64,000 nucleotides of DNA from Symbiodinium natans (GCA_905221605.1 CAJNDS010002523.1:213501-277500); one strand, 5' to 3'; positions 41,979 to 53,683 are shown, counted from the first letter of the stretch. Notes: generated from the letters alone by a model not told the origin. Program-made: numbers and translations.

Positions 41979-42772
41979 TCAGGTTTGGGATGCTTCTTGG
42001 CGGGGCTTGGGCGCGAAGAGTTTCAGTTTCAGGGTGCAGTGTTTAAAGTCTGCGTTTGGAGCCGACAGCTGAGAACACATGGAAACTAGGGTTTCGGCTG
42101 ACGGGGAATCAAGGAAGCTTGCAGCGCTAGGACTTGACATAGTTTGAGGCTTCGGGTGGAGCGTCCCGTCTTCACCAGCACGCTCTCCAATCGAGGGAAG
42201 GTTCTCGTTCGCCATGGTCATGCACTGCACTGCCCCCAACTCAACGGGTGCTCTGGGCTGACCCATGCGTGCTCTGTGAGCGCAGCGCCACTATCTCTTG
42301 GCACGGCCTATGCACTCACCCCTATGTAGTAACATTCTTTCCAAGCGGCAAATCCGTAACTTCATTCGGCATTGCTGACACGTCGACGATCATGCGCGCC
42401 TCCTGGGCAGCCATTCTTTTCCAGGGTTCTAGGGTTTGATTGGGTGCAGACAAGCGCTTGCAGTAGGCGGCAGGACACTACCCCAAACCCTGAAATCAAA
42501 AGCCATAAACCCTAAATCTCAATGCCCAAAAACCTCTTTGCATTGCTTCAGCAGTCCTGGGCATGCTCGCTCGCGGGAGGAGAGTGTCGCAGGGCCCGCT
42601 TGACCTTCTTGGTCAACTCCTGGCGTAGGTTTGAGGGTTGAGAGCCTTCGGGCTTTTGGCGCGGGTTCTTCCGGGCTTAGAGTTATCGGGGTGCTCTGCT
42701 GTGGCGCTTCGATGGTTCAGGCTTAGATGATCATTAACCCTGCAAGCTCGTGGCCCCCTTGGGGCCTGGTTC
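41979..42772 (-). CDS. Four-exon gene 3' part with stop, product unknown
   Basis: Exons 42772-42739 (EPGPKGATSLQ), 42619-42534 (VDQEGQAGPATLSSRERACP...), 42402-42334 (EARMIVDVSAMPNEVTDLPL...) and 42224-41979 (CMTMANENLPSIGERAGEDG ... APKPRQEASQT, TGA). All junctions are GT-AG and the phases fit exactly (1 nt + 2 nt, then 0/0, 0/0). Introns are 119, 131 and 109 nt. The intron 42533-42403 opens GTTTTTGGGCATTGAGATTT with AGGGTTTATGGC next, and its 3' half contains CAAACCCTAGAACCCTGG. The product is hydrophilic, Ser/Pro/Glu rich and probably partly disordered; no domain recognised. A plus-strand reading at 41892-41990 (QAASKVDMTKYLGKAMGIDH) lies just beyond its 3' end and may be a convergent exon. 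Confidence 0.7.
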
Positions 42773-42886
42773 CTATTTTGGGGCCCACAAGGCCGAGGCA
42801 AAGCCCCAAAAGCGGAAACCGTAAGCCCCACAATCCTAAAAGGCCTCCGACTTGCGCCCCGAATCCCTGAACTTGCCCTCCCCCCA

Positions 42887-42986
42887 CCCTAAACCCTAAA
42901 CCCTAAACCCTAAACCCTAAACCCTAAACCCTAAACCCTCAACCCTCAACCCTAAACCCTAAACCCTAAACCTTAAACCCTAAACC
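42887..42986. repeat. Near-perfect CCCTAAA array
   Basis: About 14 heptamers with two CCCTCAA and one CCTTAAA variants. It lies about 115 bp upstream (on the minus strand) of the first chained exon of the gene at 41979-42772, so it is either intronic or upstream of that gene. Confidence 0.97.
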
Positions 42987-43130
42987 AAGAAGAAAGTGTG
43001 CCCTCGCCTCCTTGTGGAAGCTGTCCTGTCAAGCTGCTGGGATTTAGGGTCTTGGGGGCGCTCGGGGTAAATGCCCAAAACCAATGTTAATAATGATAAC
43101 AAGAAGAAGAAGCAGAAGAGAAATGGAAAT

Positions 43131-44322
<1,192 letters not shown>

Positions 44323-44689
44323 GTCCAAGTTTCGCCATGCCGGAACCTAGCGTCTAAACCACGCTTGGACTCCTCACAGCCTCCCAAAGAATGCCCCCTG
44401 CATCCCCCCATCTCCTATAAAGACCAGAGCGTGTTTGGGGTTCAAATGGGGACTTGGGGTATGGGGGCTTGGAGCTTTTTGGGGGGCTTCGGGCTTTCGC
44501 GTCTTGATATTTTGGTGTCGGGGTACGTCGGGGTTGTCCGATCGGAACCCCCCCCCAAACCCAAAACCCCCAAAACCGCATCTCCGCCCCGCCTTGTTCC
44601 CAGTCTGAGCGGCATCCTGCCAGCAAGCAGGAAGTCTTAGGGTTTGGGGATCTTTAGGAGCTTCAGGGCTTAATCTACCCTCAGTCCTC

Positions 44690-44830
44690 AAACCTGAAAA
44701 ATCCCTAGCCCTCAATACCCTACCACAAGCCCTAGCCCTTAGCGGCCTGGCCGGCCGAGGGTGCCGAGAAGTTCGCGCAATGCAGGAAGTGCTCCTCCTT
44801 TGCGGCCGGGGTTAGGGGTTTCAAGCTGAG
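44690..44830. other. Exon island framed by telomere-like arms
   Basis: C-rich text (44690-44742, ending CCCTTAG) and G-rich text (from 44809, GGGTTAGGGGTTTC) frame a 66-bp island. On plus it reads WPAEGAEKFAQCRKCSSFAA; on minus AAKEEHFLHCANFSAPSAGQ. Either could be an exon, and the symmetry of the flanks does not reveal the strand. Confidence 0.5.
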
Positions 44831-44867
44831 ATCGAACGGTTCGGCTGGGGACTACAACGGTAAGCAA

Positions 44868-45191
44868 ATGGCATTGGGCACGTGCTTAGAGCAGCAAGCT
44901 ATGCGGGAGGGGGCTTACCATCCCTCTGGTACCCTAAGCACTACAAGGAAATTCTATCAGAATCAAGACCCAGAAAGAAACCAAAGTGAACAAGGAAGGA
45001 CGCTTCCGCGTACAGAGGCAACGTTGCAAACTAAACGATGCGGGCTTACAGGTAGGTTTAGTAGTACTCCTAGCTGGGCCATGCCGGGAATTGGCTTCAC
45101 TGACCTGAACACATGTAGGGTTTGGACTCGAGGGCATATAGGGGGCGCTGCCAATCCAGGAAATGCCGAGCCCCAAGCAGCGAAGACGTAG
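44868..45191 (+). CDS. Open frame of 107 codons, product unknown
   Basis: MALGTCLEQQAMREGAYHPS, GTLSTTRKFYQNQDPERNQS, EQGRTLPRTEATLQTKRCGL and on to a TAG. Hydrophilic, protein-like. The minus ORF 44963-45427 (LRWSAKSAAVMDSWGEKPVF) overlaps its 3' part and extends beyond, where a plus reading (QESMTAALFADHLRTTCEED) again competes. Confidence 0.35.
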   Translation: MALGTCLEQQAMREGAYHPSGTLSTTRKFYQNQDPERNQSEQGRTLPRTEATLQTKRCGLTGRFSSTPSWAMPGIGFTDLNTCRVWTRGHIGGAANPGNAEPQAAKT

Positions 45192-45439
45192 CAGCTACAG
45201 TCCAGGCCGTCCTGCGAGGGTGGAGTTCTCGGGATGGGAGCGGTCAACCCTGCAGGCTGGGCTGATGGAGCCCAAGCGCTGACTATCCCATCTGTATCTC
45301 TGAGAGCTGAGGGTTCAGGGCTTGGGGCGCCGCAATCCGTCTGCCAGAAAACAGGTTTTTCTCCCCAGGAGTCCATGACCGCCGCGCTCTTCGCGGACCA
45401 TCTGAGAACCACCTGCGAAGAAGACAATGAGCCTTAAAG

Positions 45440-46600
45440 AGATGTTCCTAGTTGGCCGAAAAGTCACCTAGTTTCCGATCGCCAGTTCTCTGAGTGATGG
45501 TCGTTCGAGGCGAGAACCAGCTTATTAAGAAAACCACAAAAGCAGCAAGAGTCTTGGAGTCCTTGCATTCATCGCAAGCTCGGGCTAGCAAATAACAGCT
45601 TGGGGCTTAGAGTGCTTGTACCCTGAGTCTTGAGATTCCTATAAGCAGGGGCACCTGGCCCCCACAATCCGGAAACATCGGGAACACCGATTGAACACTC
45701 ACCTATATCCTACGTACTATGCTTAATAAACGAGTGGCGAGATTCGCAAGTTCACCTCGGTACAGTCGGATTCAGTGGCATTGGGACTTGGGAGCACAGG
45801 GTTCACGCGCTTGTCGAAACGGCTTCAGACATCCATTTACTCGTCTCCTAACCTGCAACCTGCCTCAAGGTCCGCCAGCTTGCGTGACGCCTCGGCGCAG
45901 GCGGCAGAAAGTGAAGGCGTTCTATTTCGGGGTTTTGTACTTAGACGGTCTTGGGTTGGGCATTGGGACATGCTCTCCAGATAGGAAAAGTAAAGATCGG
46001 AGCCGGTGGACATGAAATGTCACAATTAGCGTGCAGATGTCAACCTACCCCCCCCCCCCACCCAGAATCGCGGCCAAGCATCTGCAGGACTAACCACAGA
46101 GACCTCGGATGGGACAAAGAGAGAACAACAATGCATGAACTGTCATGAACTGCCTATATAGAGAAAAAACATGTGCCGAGGTGCAAAACAATTTCCAGCA
46201 AAAGAGCACTGTCAGAGAATCATCCCCTCGCAAGCACATCACTAAATTCTAACGAAAGCGCCCGGCCCTTGCTTTCAAGCAGGCACTTATTTTGCAACAC
46301 GGACTGGGAAAGGCACAACAAGAACCGAACCACAGCATCCGTTCTCTCTCTCGCCTGCCCCTGATTACCCTTCTTTCCACATAAGCACTGATTGCTTTTG
46401 TCAAAAACACACTTGCGTCATGCACACATTCATTTCACATGACCAGCATTGCGACTGCATTTGGCCGAGTTCTAATTATTGCGAAGAAGGCTCACCCATC
46501 CATAAGCTCCCCCTTGTGTGTTCATACGATTTGATTTTGTGCGGTACAGGTTACGTCGACTCACCGCTTCATTCCTCGTGCATCGGTGAATGAAAATTCG
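45440..46600. other. No gene supported; composition drops in GC
   Basis: Short islands to 46015, then from about 46140 an AT-richer stretch without telomere-like motifs. A C10 run occurs at 46052-46061. Confidence 0.45.
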
Positions 46601-46984
46601 CCCGTGGTAGCAAAAACAAAGTGCATTGTGTATTTCGGGTGCTGGTTCTAGACGTTTGCCATTTCTTTTGGTATGTGTGCGCGCGCTGTTTCGCAGTTGT
46701 TTCTTTGTGTCGGCCCTTCGCTCCTTCTTTCTTCACAAACTAGTGACAATGTTTACTCACTTGCAAACGACAACGTTAATGTCAGTCAAGAAAATCGCGC
46801 GAAAGAGCCCACAGTTCGAGGCTACGTGCCAGGTATCTAGGATATGCTGGCAAACCGATATCCGCTCTATTGCACTTCTACCGCTTCACTCATGAAGAGA
46901 AGCCGCTAGCAGCTGGGAAGACAGGACACAACAATAGGCGATATTGCGATACCCAATCTGGCAAAGAATGTTTGGATAGCTGTT

Positions 46985-47105
46985 TGACTGAAAGATCCTG
47001 GTAACGCTTTCTCGCATACATACATATACATATGTATATATATATATACACAGATATATGTACATATACATATGTATATATGTATATATATATGTTTTTA
47101 TTTAT
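46985..47105. repeat. TA/TATG-rich microsatellite island
   Basis: Degenerate ACATATAC/GTATATAT words with an internal (TA)6, followed by TTTATTTATTTATT. Same word types as at 16.46, 49.08 and 62.65 kb. Confidence 0.85.
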
Positions 47106-47111
47106 TTATTA

Positions 47112-47330
47112 ATAGATTTACAAGTGGGTTTGCCAAAGTGCCAACAACCCGCATACCCAGTCAAGGGAACAACGGTAACCGGCAGCGGCCGCGCAATCCC
47201 GACTGAGGTTCTAAAGGAAAACCAGCCCGCAAAACGCACCCGAAACAAACGTGGTCAACACAACATGCCTAGCAAACTTGCAAGTGAAAGCAAGAATGCC
47301 TTGCGAAACTTACTGCTCGTGACGCTATAG
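47112..47330 (+). CDS. 3' exon candidate, Lys/Arg rich
   Basis: Plus frame VGLPKCQQPAYPVKGTTVTG, SGRAIPTEVLKENQPAKRTR, NKRGQHNMPSKLASESKNAL ending in TAG. A basic, hydrophilic C-terminus. It lies in the AT-richer stretch next to a TA microsatellite. Confidence 0.4.
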   Translation: MDLQVGLPKCQQPAYPVKGTTVTGSGRAIPTEVLKENQPAKRTRNKRGQHNMPSKLASESKNALRNLLLVTL

Positions 47331-47413
47331 CTCGTTTTTTTTGCTGCTCATTCCTTGACTGAGCTCCTGGCTCCGAGCGACACCCACAACCCTCACTTCG
47401 CCCTACAGAAAAT

Positions 47414-47908
47414 TTGTTTCAAGATTGCTCTGAAGAGTTAGCTACACATGCTGCAAGGCAGCATTGGTGTCGATGCCCTCGTAGATGGCCATCCTCGGAT
47501 GCACAACACGGTCATCTGAGCCGTAAGAGCACCCCGGACCCAAAGGCCCTGGCGCACAAAGCATGGCCTATGCTATGTAGGACTGCATCTCGCGACCAGA
47601 AACAGCCCCAGATGCTGACAGAAAGAAAAACCCTTCAATGCTCCACACACTACGCCAAGCCCAAGAGTCAAATCTGCGATCTTTGTCGTGGATTCGGGGT
47701 TCTGCAGGGTTTCGACCTTGGCGCCGATAGGAAAGTAACTCCGAGCTCTCTCTCGGGCCGCCAACCTCGCACGCAAAACCAAAAATCTCTGGCCCCTGCC
47801 CGAGAAGCACTCTCGTTCTCACGCGGGGCTTTTGTTTGGGTTGTTGCGGCGATTGGGGATTTACAGGCTAGGGGTCTGCGCAATTCTGCGTACTGGGTTG
47901 CAATGTAG
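47414..47908 (+). CDS. Open frame of 164 codons, product unknown
   Basis: FQDCSEELATHAARQHWCRC, DPKALAHKAWPMLCRTASRD, QKQPQMLTERKTLQCSTHYA. The later part crosses G-rich telomere-like text (47680-47710), so a donor near 47690 is likely and the tail of the ORF is probably intron. Confidence 0.35.
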   Translation: MFQDCSEELATHAARQHWCRCPRRWPSSDAQHGHLSRKSTPDPKALAHKAWPMLCRTASRDQKQPQMLTERKTLQCSTHYAKPKSQICDLCRGFGVLQGFDLGADRKVTPSSLSGRQPRTQNQKSLAPAREALSFSRGAFVWVVAAIGDLQARGLRNSAYWVAM

Positions 47909-48086
47909 GTCTTTGGGCTTCAGACCCAGTGCGGGCGTATCCATGGGATTCTTGAGTGGGGCCTCGAGAGCTGAAAGCTGCTTAGGCTTATATATGCCCT
48001 GGAGAGGCTCTTTGCAAGGTGACGTCATGAGATTCCTCCGAACCACGCCAGGAAACTGCCAAACCATCTTATTGCAAGGCGATTAC

Positions 48087-48159
48087 ATGGGGCCCCGGCA
48101 ATGCCTCTTCCTTTGCCGCAGTCCATGATGTCCACACTGAAATCGACATCCAGGTATTC
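48087..48159 (-). CDS. Internal exon, 24 codons, product unknown
   Basis: Acceptor CACCTAAG, donor CCCCAT then GTAATC. Reads EYLDVDFSVDIMDCGKGRGI then AGAP. The upstream sense text AAACCCTCAACTTGCACC is a C-rich intron end. The acidic pattern is strongly coding on this strand. Confidence 0.5.
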
Positions 48160-48399
48160 CTTAGGTGCAAGTTGAGGGTTTTCTTGTCTCGTCAGTTGAC
48201 ACGCTCTGGACAAGAGAGGCGGCTGCTGCTTCTACCCCCCACCAAACCACCTCCCCACTCCCCCCGCTCCTCCCCCTACCAAACTGTAAGCCACCGACAA
48301 CTCTGGAGGGGGTGCAACACTCGGGTTCGGGCTTGGGGCTGCCTCCTCCTGCGGATTTCAACAAAATGCTCAACCAGGAAGCCTGATCATCGGCGTTGC

Positions 48400-49040
48400 C
48401 TCGCTTTTCGGGTTTAGGCGTTTCCGCCCCTTCGCCTTTGCGGTAGTGCCCAGATAGAATATCTGTGGCTAGGTCAAAATCTAAATCTAAATAGCTCTAT
48501 CAAAAACAAATAGGCCGGATTGCGCAGGCCAGGTTTTGAAGTAAAACGCGTCCGTCGCTTGGAACCCCTGTGCGGCAGCAACAGCCGCGCTTTTGGCTGG
48601 GGGGTTCCTCGAGGCACTTTCCTGGCGGGGCTGTCCCATCGAGGATAGGGGGACCAGAGCCGGGAGGGTCCATAAGGTAGGAGGTTTTTACAGGAGGGGT
48701 CAGGAGCGGAGGTTCATAGAAGGCTTTTTGTGCCCATAAAGGGTTCAGAGCAGGTCCTTGGATGTTCCTTCCGTGGAAGAGTCCACGGTTTTTATGAGGG
48801 TAAGGATGGATATGATGTCACTTCTGCAGTTTCGACTAGCCTTCCATGTGAGGACCTCTGACCATCCCCACCGTCCCCACCGTAACTCCCCTAAGCCCAA
48901 GCTCTGACCCGTTCCAAGCCTTAAACCTCAATCCCCTAAGATCCAACAAGGCCCCCCATGGTTCGGCCCTGGCTTCTGGCGCTGTTCCCTCGCTCGTGCC
49001 GACTCTAAGCACGGGCGAGGCCGCACGCGTGTCTCATACG
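48400..49040. other. No gene supported
   Basis: No long ORF and weak telomere-like text (48870-48950). Possibly intergenic. Confidence 0.45.
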
Positions 49041-49081
49041 CATGTTTAGACTATTGTCTAGTACGCTTTATCTTATTATGC

Positions 49082-49133
<52 letters not shown>

Positions 49134-49285
49134 TGTATGTATGTATGTATGTATGTATGTATGTATGTATGTATGTATGTATGTATGTATTATTCATTCA
49201 TTTTTGTCTCTTTGTTTATTTAGTTGTTAATTTCTATTGTTTAATGTATATATGTACATATTGCATATATATATATATATATATG
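49082..49285. repeat. TA / GTAT microsatellite island
   Basis: (TA)12 at 49082-49106, (GTAT)21 at 49107-49190, an AT-rich linker and (TA)9 near 49266-49283. ORFs through it encode Met/Tyr/Val/Cys repeats. Confidence 0.98.
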
Positions 49286-50287
49286 TGTGTATACACACCC
49301 CTCCAAAGTGCAGCCTGGCATCAGAGTGCTCGACCACTTCTGTGAACTCCACATCCTGGGGGCAGGACTGTAGGACTGCCCAGGATTCTGGGGATCAAGG
49401 AGACCATGAAGCCCAACCCCCAATCCAAAACCCCCAGTTCGAAACCCCTTGATGAGGACAAGGGACCTCTAGGAGCTTCCTGACCACGCTGTCGAGCTGC
49501 TTCTTCATCCACTTGGCCTTTGCGGGTTTGGGGTTTGGGGCTTTAGGGTTCCGATCTACGGGTGTTGGGTTCAGGGCTTCAGGATCTCGCTCCAGAGGCG
49601 CACCACACACCGCCGGCCCCAAAACACGAAAGAAAAGCAATCGCCTCCTTCTTGTCCTTCACCAAGCAGGCGATGGCACCCCGGTCGCCCTGCCGACACA
49701 CTTGAAGGTACTTGGCTTTGGTTTTAGGAATTAGGGTCACCCTTTGCCTTAAACCGCTGAACATGAAACCCTCAACCCTTAAAGTGTTTGGGAGGGTCAC
49801 GGCCCAGGCGACTCTGCAGCCTGTACAGGGACCCTAACTGACTCCATTTACGCCTCCCGTCCTTCACTTGGTTCAGAAGTTGGGGCTCAGGGCTTGAAGT
49901 TTGGCGGCTTAGCAAGCTCCAAAATGCGCAGTCCTGGGTGACCTCATGTAGTACTGCGCCATGTACCCACACCCTATACACGACATCCTTTCTGGCCCCG
50001 GACCCTGAACCTGAATGCTGACGTTCCTTGGTCGGTGTCAAGGACACGCTTCCGGAGCCTGATCCCAGGCGCCCGCAGCCTGAAACACTAAACCCCAAGA
50101 CCTGGGCCCCGCCCCAACTCAGGACTTGGGACTGGGGAGGTGTGACATGCTTTGCTGTTTGGTATGATTGTTGTTATTCGTCTTCTGCCTGGTACAGCTA
50201 TTCAAATCCTCTGCTCTGTCTGTTTTTCATCTATTCCTGTTACTCAGGGAGCGGACTATGCTTCCCCCAAGCCGCAGCCTGACCCAC

Positions 50288-50546
50288 TGTCACGACCCGA
50301 GGCTTGAAGGTCTTGGACTTGATTCTCTCCTCGACCTTGCCGCGTAGAGCTTAACGTGCAAGAATCTGTCTGAGATCCATGAAAGGGTTGCTTGGTGAGT
50401 GACAGGCCTTGGGCGCTCGGTCTAAGGGGGGTATGGGCGGGGTAGGGTGTGGGGTGCACTTGTTTGGGATAAGTGGGCTCACCCAAACCCCTCAACTCCA
50501 ATGCCTCCTCGCGGAAGCTGGTGGCGCTGAGCCGTTGCCCAAGTGC
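50288..50546 (-). CDS. Two phase-checked exons, product unknown
   Basis: Exon 50546-50489: acceptor GGGACATCCCAG, reads ALGQRLSATSFREEALELR, donor at 50488 starting GTTTGGGTGAGC. Exon 50349-50288: acceptor CACGTTAAG, reads LRGKVEERIKSKTFKPRVVT, possible donor GTGGGTCAGG. One leftover base plus two joins the frame (ELR-A-LRGK). The acceptor of the first exon is preceded by C-rich telomere-like text (AACTCTAAACCCCATC), and the intron after it starts G-rich. Basic/acidic helical protein; family not recognised. Confidence 0.6.
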
Positions 50547-51164
50547 CTGGGATGTCCCGGGATGTAGGAAGATGGGGTTTAGAGTTCTTGGTGTCCCAGA
50601 TGTGTGGCAAGATCGCATTTCGCTCAGGCCTAGAGGAACGAGTATCTGCACCTCTCATGTCCTTCCCTTGCTGCTGGTTTAGGGGCTTAGGGCTTCGGGG
50701 TTTGGAACCTAGGTCTGTACAGGTGTCAAGATTGGTGCCCCGGCCTCGACCGACTGCATGGTTGCCCTTTGGAAGGCCTTCCGGTTCTTCCCCTGGCGGC
50801 GCAAGACTTAAGACTTAAGAAGTCAGGGAAGATGTAGGGAAGGAGGGGCTGTTGTTGTTCATACCTTCACAGGGTTCCTCGGCCACTTGGAGCCCGGGCA
50901 TGGCATTCTCAGGTTTTGGGTCCCAGAGAAGGAAAGAAAAGTGAGATCCAGCAGAATGAGGCGGCCTTCGTCAGGAGCCAGCCTCAAGCACGGGCTTGCA
51001 AGAGGGGCAACTGAGACGTACGGGTTTGAGACTCAAGAGATGCGGGAATCAGGCCTTCAATAGAACTCCCAAGATGGGAATTACAAATCAGTTAACATCA
51101 AATCCATCAAAAGATAGGGGGGGGGGGGATCCGAAAATTAGGGGTGGTAATTTGGGGCTCCTAC

Positions 51165-51622
51165 GAGAAGGATTTCTGCATTTTGGGCCCAGCTTCGAGC
51201 CTAAGACTTCGATGTCACTTTTCGCTCTTGCGCAATCTAAAGCACAACCTGAAGAATCGCGGGTGTGGGACTGCGGGTCACTACTCTTCACTAAAGGCCA
51301 GAGCTTCTTCAGAAGGTGCTGCACCAGGGGTCACACAAGCACGTAAGGTTTAGGTTTGCGCCTTTAGGGTGTAGGGGATTAGGAGTTAGGAGTTCGGAGT
51401 TAGGGTCCAGGGTAGCTGGGTTTGAAAACCCCTAAACACTAACCTCTGAACCAGCCCTCACAAGGCCCCTCAACAAAAAAGCCCCGAAAACCGACACCTC
51501 TGAGCTCTGCCGCGACTTCTGATGAGGGCCGCACTGCTTGGGTCCTGGATCTGTCTCGCGAGCTCGTCCGCCTCGTGGGCTTCGGACTTCAGGTGGGTAA
51601 GGCTGGCTGCGGAACTTTGCAT
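51165..51622 (-). CDS. Two exons, product unknown
   Basis: Exon 51622-51498 (possible ATG start; MQSSAASLTHLKSEAHEADE then LARQIQDPSSAALIRSRGRA; donor CAGAG then GTGTCGG) and exon 51318-51165 (acceptor CTGGTGCAG; HLLKKLWPLVKSSDPQSHTR then DSSGCALDCARAKSDIEVLG; donor GTAGGA). The intron between (51497-51319, 179 nt) is the clearest two-armed telomere-like intron in the window. The phases of the two preferred frames do not fit directly; a shifted frame at the end of the first exon would. Either a boundary is off or that end is misread. Confidence 0.5.
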
Positions 51623-52431
51623 TGAAGTTCCCAGAAACGTGCTCCCTAAGCCCTTCACGTAAAGCTGCCCGGAGAGGCCCCTATCCCATTCTTCAGGGGT
51701 ATACTGTTTTAACTGTGTGTACGTTATTCAGCCCGGAGTCTCCCTGGGCAGAAAACTATTGCTGGGCCTACTCGTTGTGACTGCCTCTTCTTCCTGCTGT
51801 TCCTTCTTGCATGTGTGCGCGCGCGTGCGTGTCTGTGTTTTTTGGGGGAAAGGGGGGGAGCAGGCGGCACGAGAGGTGTTTAAGTGCTTCTTGAGCCCAG
51901 ATTTCAGCAGTTTGCTGTGCGGTCGAGACTCAGGAGCGTCTTGGGTTCAGATGGACTCATGACTCCAAAGAACACACCGGCCGCCTGCTCACGTGTCATC
52001 TGGAACTCGAGGATAATCGAGCCCGCAAACACCTGCCACATTCATCGAAGGAGGTCTTAAGCCTGCGCTACTCAAGAAGCCGATGCGGAAAACTGCAGCC
52101 ACAAGCCTGCTTTCGGGCCTGAGGTTTAAAAGGTTCTGTGCCCACAACCCCGAAAGGGACCCTCAACCGACCCCGCAAGAGCGAAGTCCTAAGGCTCCAA
52201 AGCACCAGAACCCGCAGAACCCTCAGGCACCTGCCTTGCAGTCTAAAGGCGCCTCGCTCACAGCCTGGCCCACCACTTCATTAAACGAATCTTTTTCTGA
52301 AACTGGGCTTAGGGAGGAGGGGGGTGGGGGGGGCAGGGGCTTGAGGGCAATGCTCTTGGTGCCCAATTCCCGGTGAATGGTTCAGTCTTCGGATAGGTCT
52401 GATGATGGTTTCAAGTATTTCAAGTATTTCT

Positions 52432-53519
52432 TCAAAATGTAGTAGTTGCAGAAATGATTCCAGCCCCTGCAGCCTTCTGAATGTCGTTCATGATGGAGTC
52501 GGTCCACTTCTTCCTTGCCGATCGTCGGCAGAGAAAGCACAAGAAGCTAAAGGCCGTTGTTGGCGGTGGGGCTGCCAATGTCATCAAGAACTCGCACTGC
52601 GCATTTACATGCCGCGATGTTCTTGCCCCGACAAAACTGGAAAGCCATCACCCCGCAGAATGCGAACAGTCCTTCAGCACCCTGGAGCACCCTGCTCCTA
52701 GACCCTAGTACTAACCCCAAGCCAAGAAATCTGACTTGATGGCTGCCGAAGGCGGCCTCTTGTCCGCCGCCTTCACCGTGGCGTACGCGAGGTCGAAGCG
52801 AATCTGGTGCCTGCAGGGGAAGCCCAAAACTCAAGCCTCAAGCCCGAAACTGAATCCGGAGAACAAGTAAGCTCTGAACAAACACTTTCAGCCCTTTAAC
52901 TTGCAGATGGAAGGCAGCGGGGTTGACGATTCGGTTTCAGAGGCTTTGGCTTCCAGGCTCAGACCCTCAAACCCCAAACCCCAAACCGCCCCCACTTGGC
53001 CCCTGCCTGGGCTTCAGGTCATGCAGGTCTACCTGCACCCATCGGGCCGTTTGGTCCTGGCAAGCTGGCTCAGAAGGCCTTGGGGGGCGGGGGAGGCTGG
53101 ACAACGCGATGATGGCCTCGGATCTGAGATAGACTCGTTCAGGTCGTTTTGGGTTCCGGGGTGTGAAAAACAAGCCCACGCACTGGTTTGCTGCAGTCGG
53201 CCCTAACCCCCCAAATGCAAGCTTTCAGAGATTCTACAGGTTTCGACCCGTCAACACATAGGATGTGCCCCAAAACGGCTGCGGACTCCACTTCTATCCT
53301 AAAGGCGATGCAGGGCCTCCTTGCTCACGGATGTGAGATTCTCTAGGTCACGTTCGGCATGTAGAGCAGTAGCCCGCCCTTCCCTTCTGAGTCGGGGGCA
53401 GCCGCTTCCGTGATGTTGGCCTCATCCAAGGAACCCTCACTGCCCCATACGGGAACACCCCCAAGGTTGAAGAAGTTTGGCAACTCATGGATTGAAGGGT
53501 GAACATCAGCCTTTGGTAC
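52432..53519 (-). CDS. Six-exon gene with complete 3' end, product unknown
   Basis: Exons: 53519-53352 (VPKADVHPSIHELPNFFNLG, GVPVWGSEGSLDEANITEAA...), 53298-53208 (IEVESAAVLGHILCVDGSKP...), 53133-53033 (SISDPRPSSRCPASPAPQGL...), 52957-52901 (LEAKASETESSTPLPSIC), 52810-52736 (HQIRFDLAYATVKAADKRPP...), 52636-52432 (FVGARTSRHVNAQCEFLMTL ... IQKAAGAGIISATTTF, TGA). The four junctions after the second exon are GT-AG with exact codon phase. The first junction fits only with a GC donor about 6 nt inside the first exon; GC donors are known in dinoflagellates. About 230 residues are seen and the 5' end is missing. The middle is Ser/Pro rich; the last exon has a hydrophobic stretch (TTAFSFLCFLC) followed by RRSARKKW, possibly a membrane anchor with a basic flank. 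Introns are 53, 74, 75, 90 and 99 nt, G-rich on the sense strand. No family recognised. Confidence 0.75.
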
Positions 53520-53605
53520 CTGTCAGGGCTTGGGTTGGGGCTCCCACAAGGAGTGTGATCCGTTTTCACCTAAACATCCCTAGCTGCTATAGCTCCAGGC
53601 TCCGC

Positions 53606-53683
53606 ATGGAATGGAATGGAATGGAACGGACTGGAACACAACGGAACGGAATGGGATGGAAAGGAACAGAATGGAATGGAAGG
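53606..53683. repeat. GGAAT / GGAAC pentamer repeat
   Basis: About 15 units of (A)TGGA and CGGA(A/C) type (ATGGAATGGAATGGAATGG, then GGAACGG variants). It lies just upstream of the gene at 52432-53519 on the minus strand. ORFs across it are low complexity. Confidence 0.93.

Noticed and set aside
52481-52708. Plus-strand ORF (ADRRQRKHKKLKAVVGGGAA...) that looks protein-like
   Set aside because: Minus-strand exons over the same bases join with exact codon phase to a four-exon chain ending in a stop; the plus ORF is their antisense shadow.
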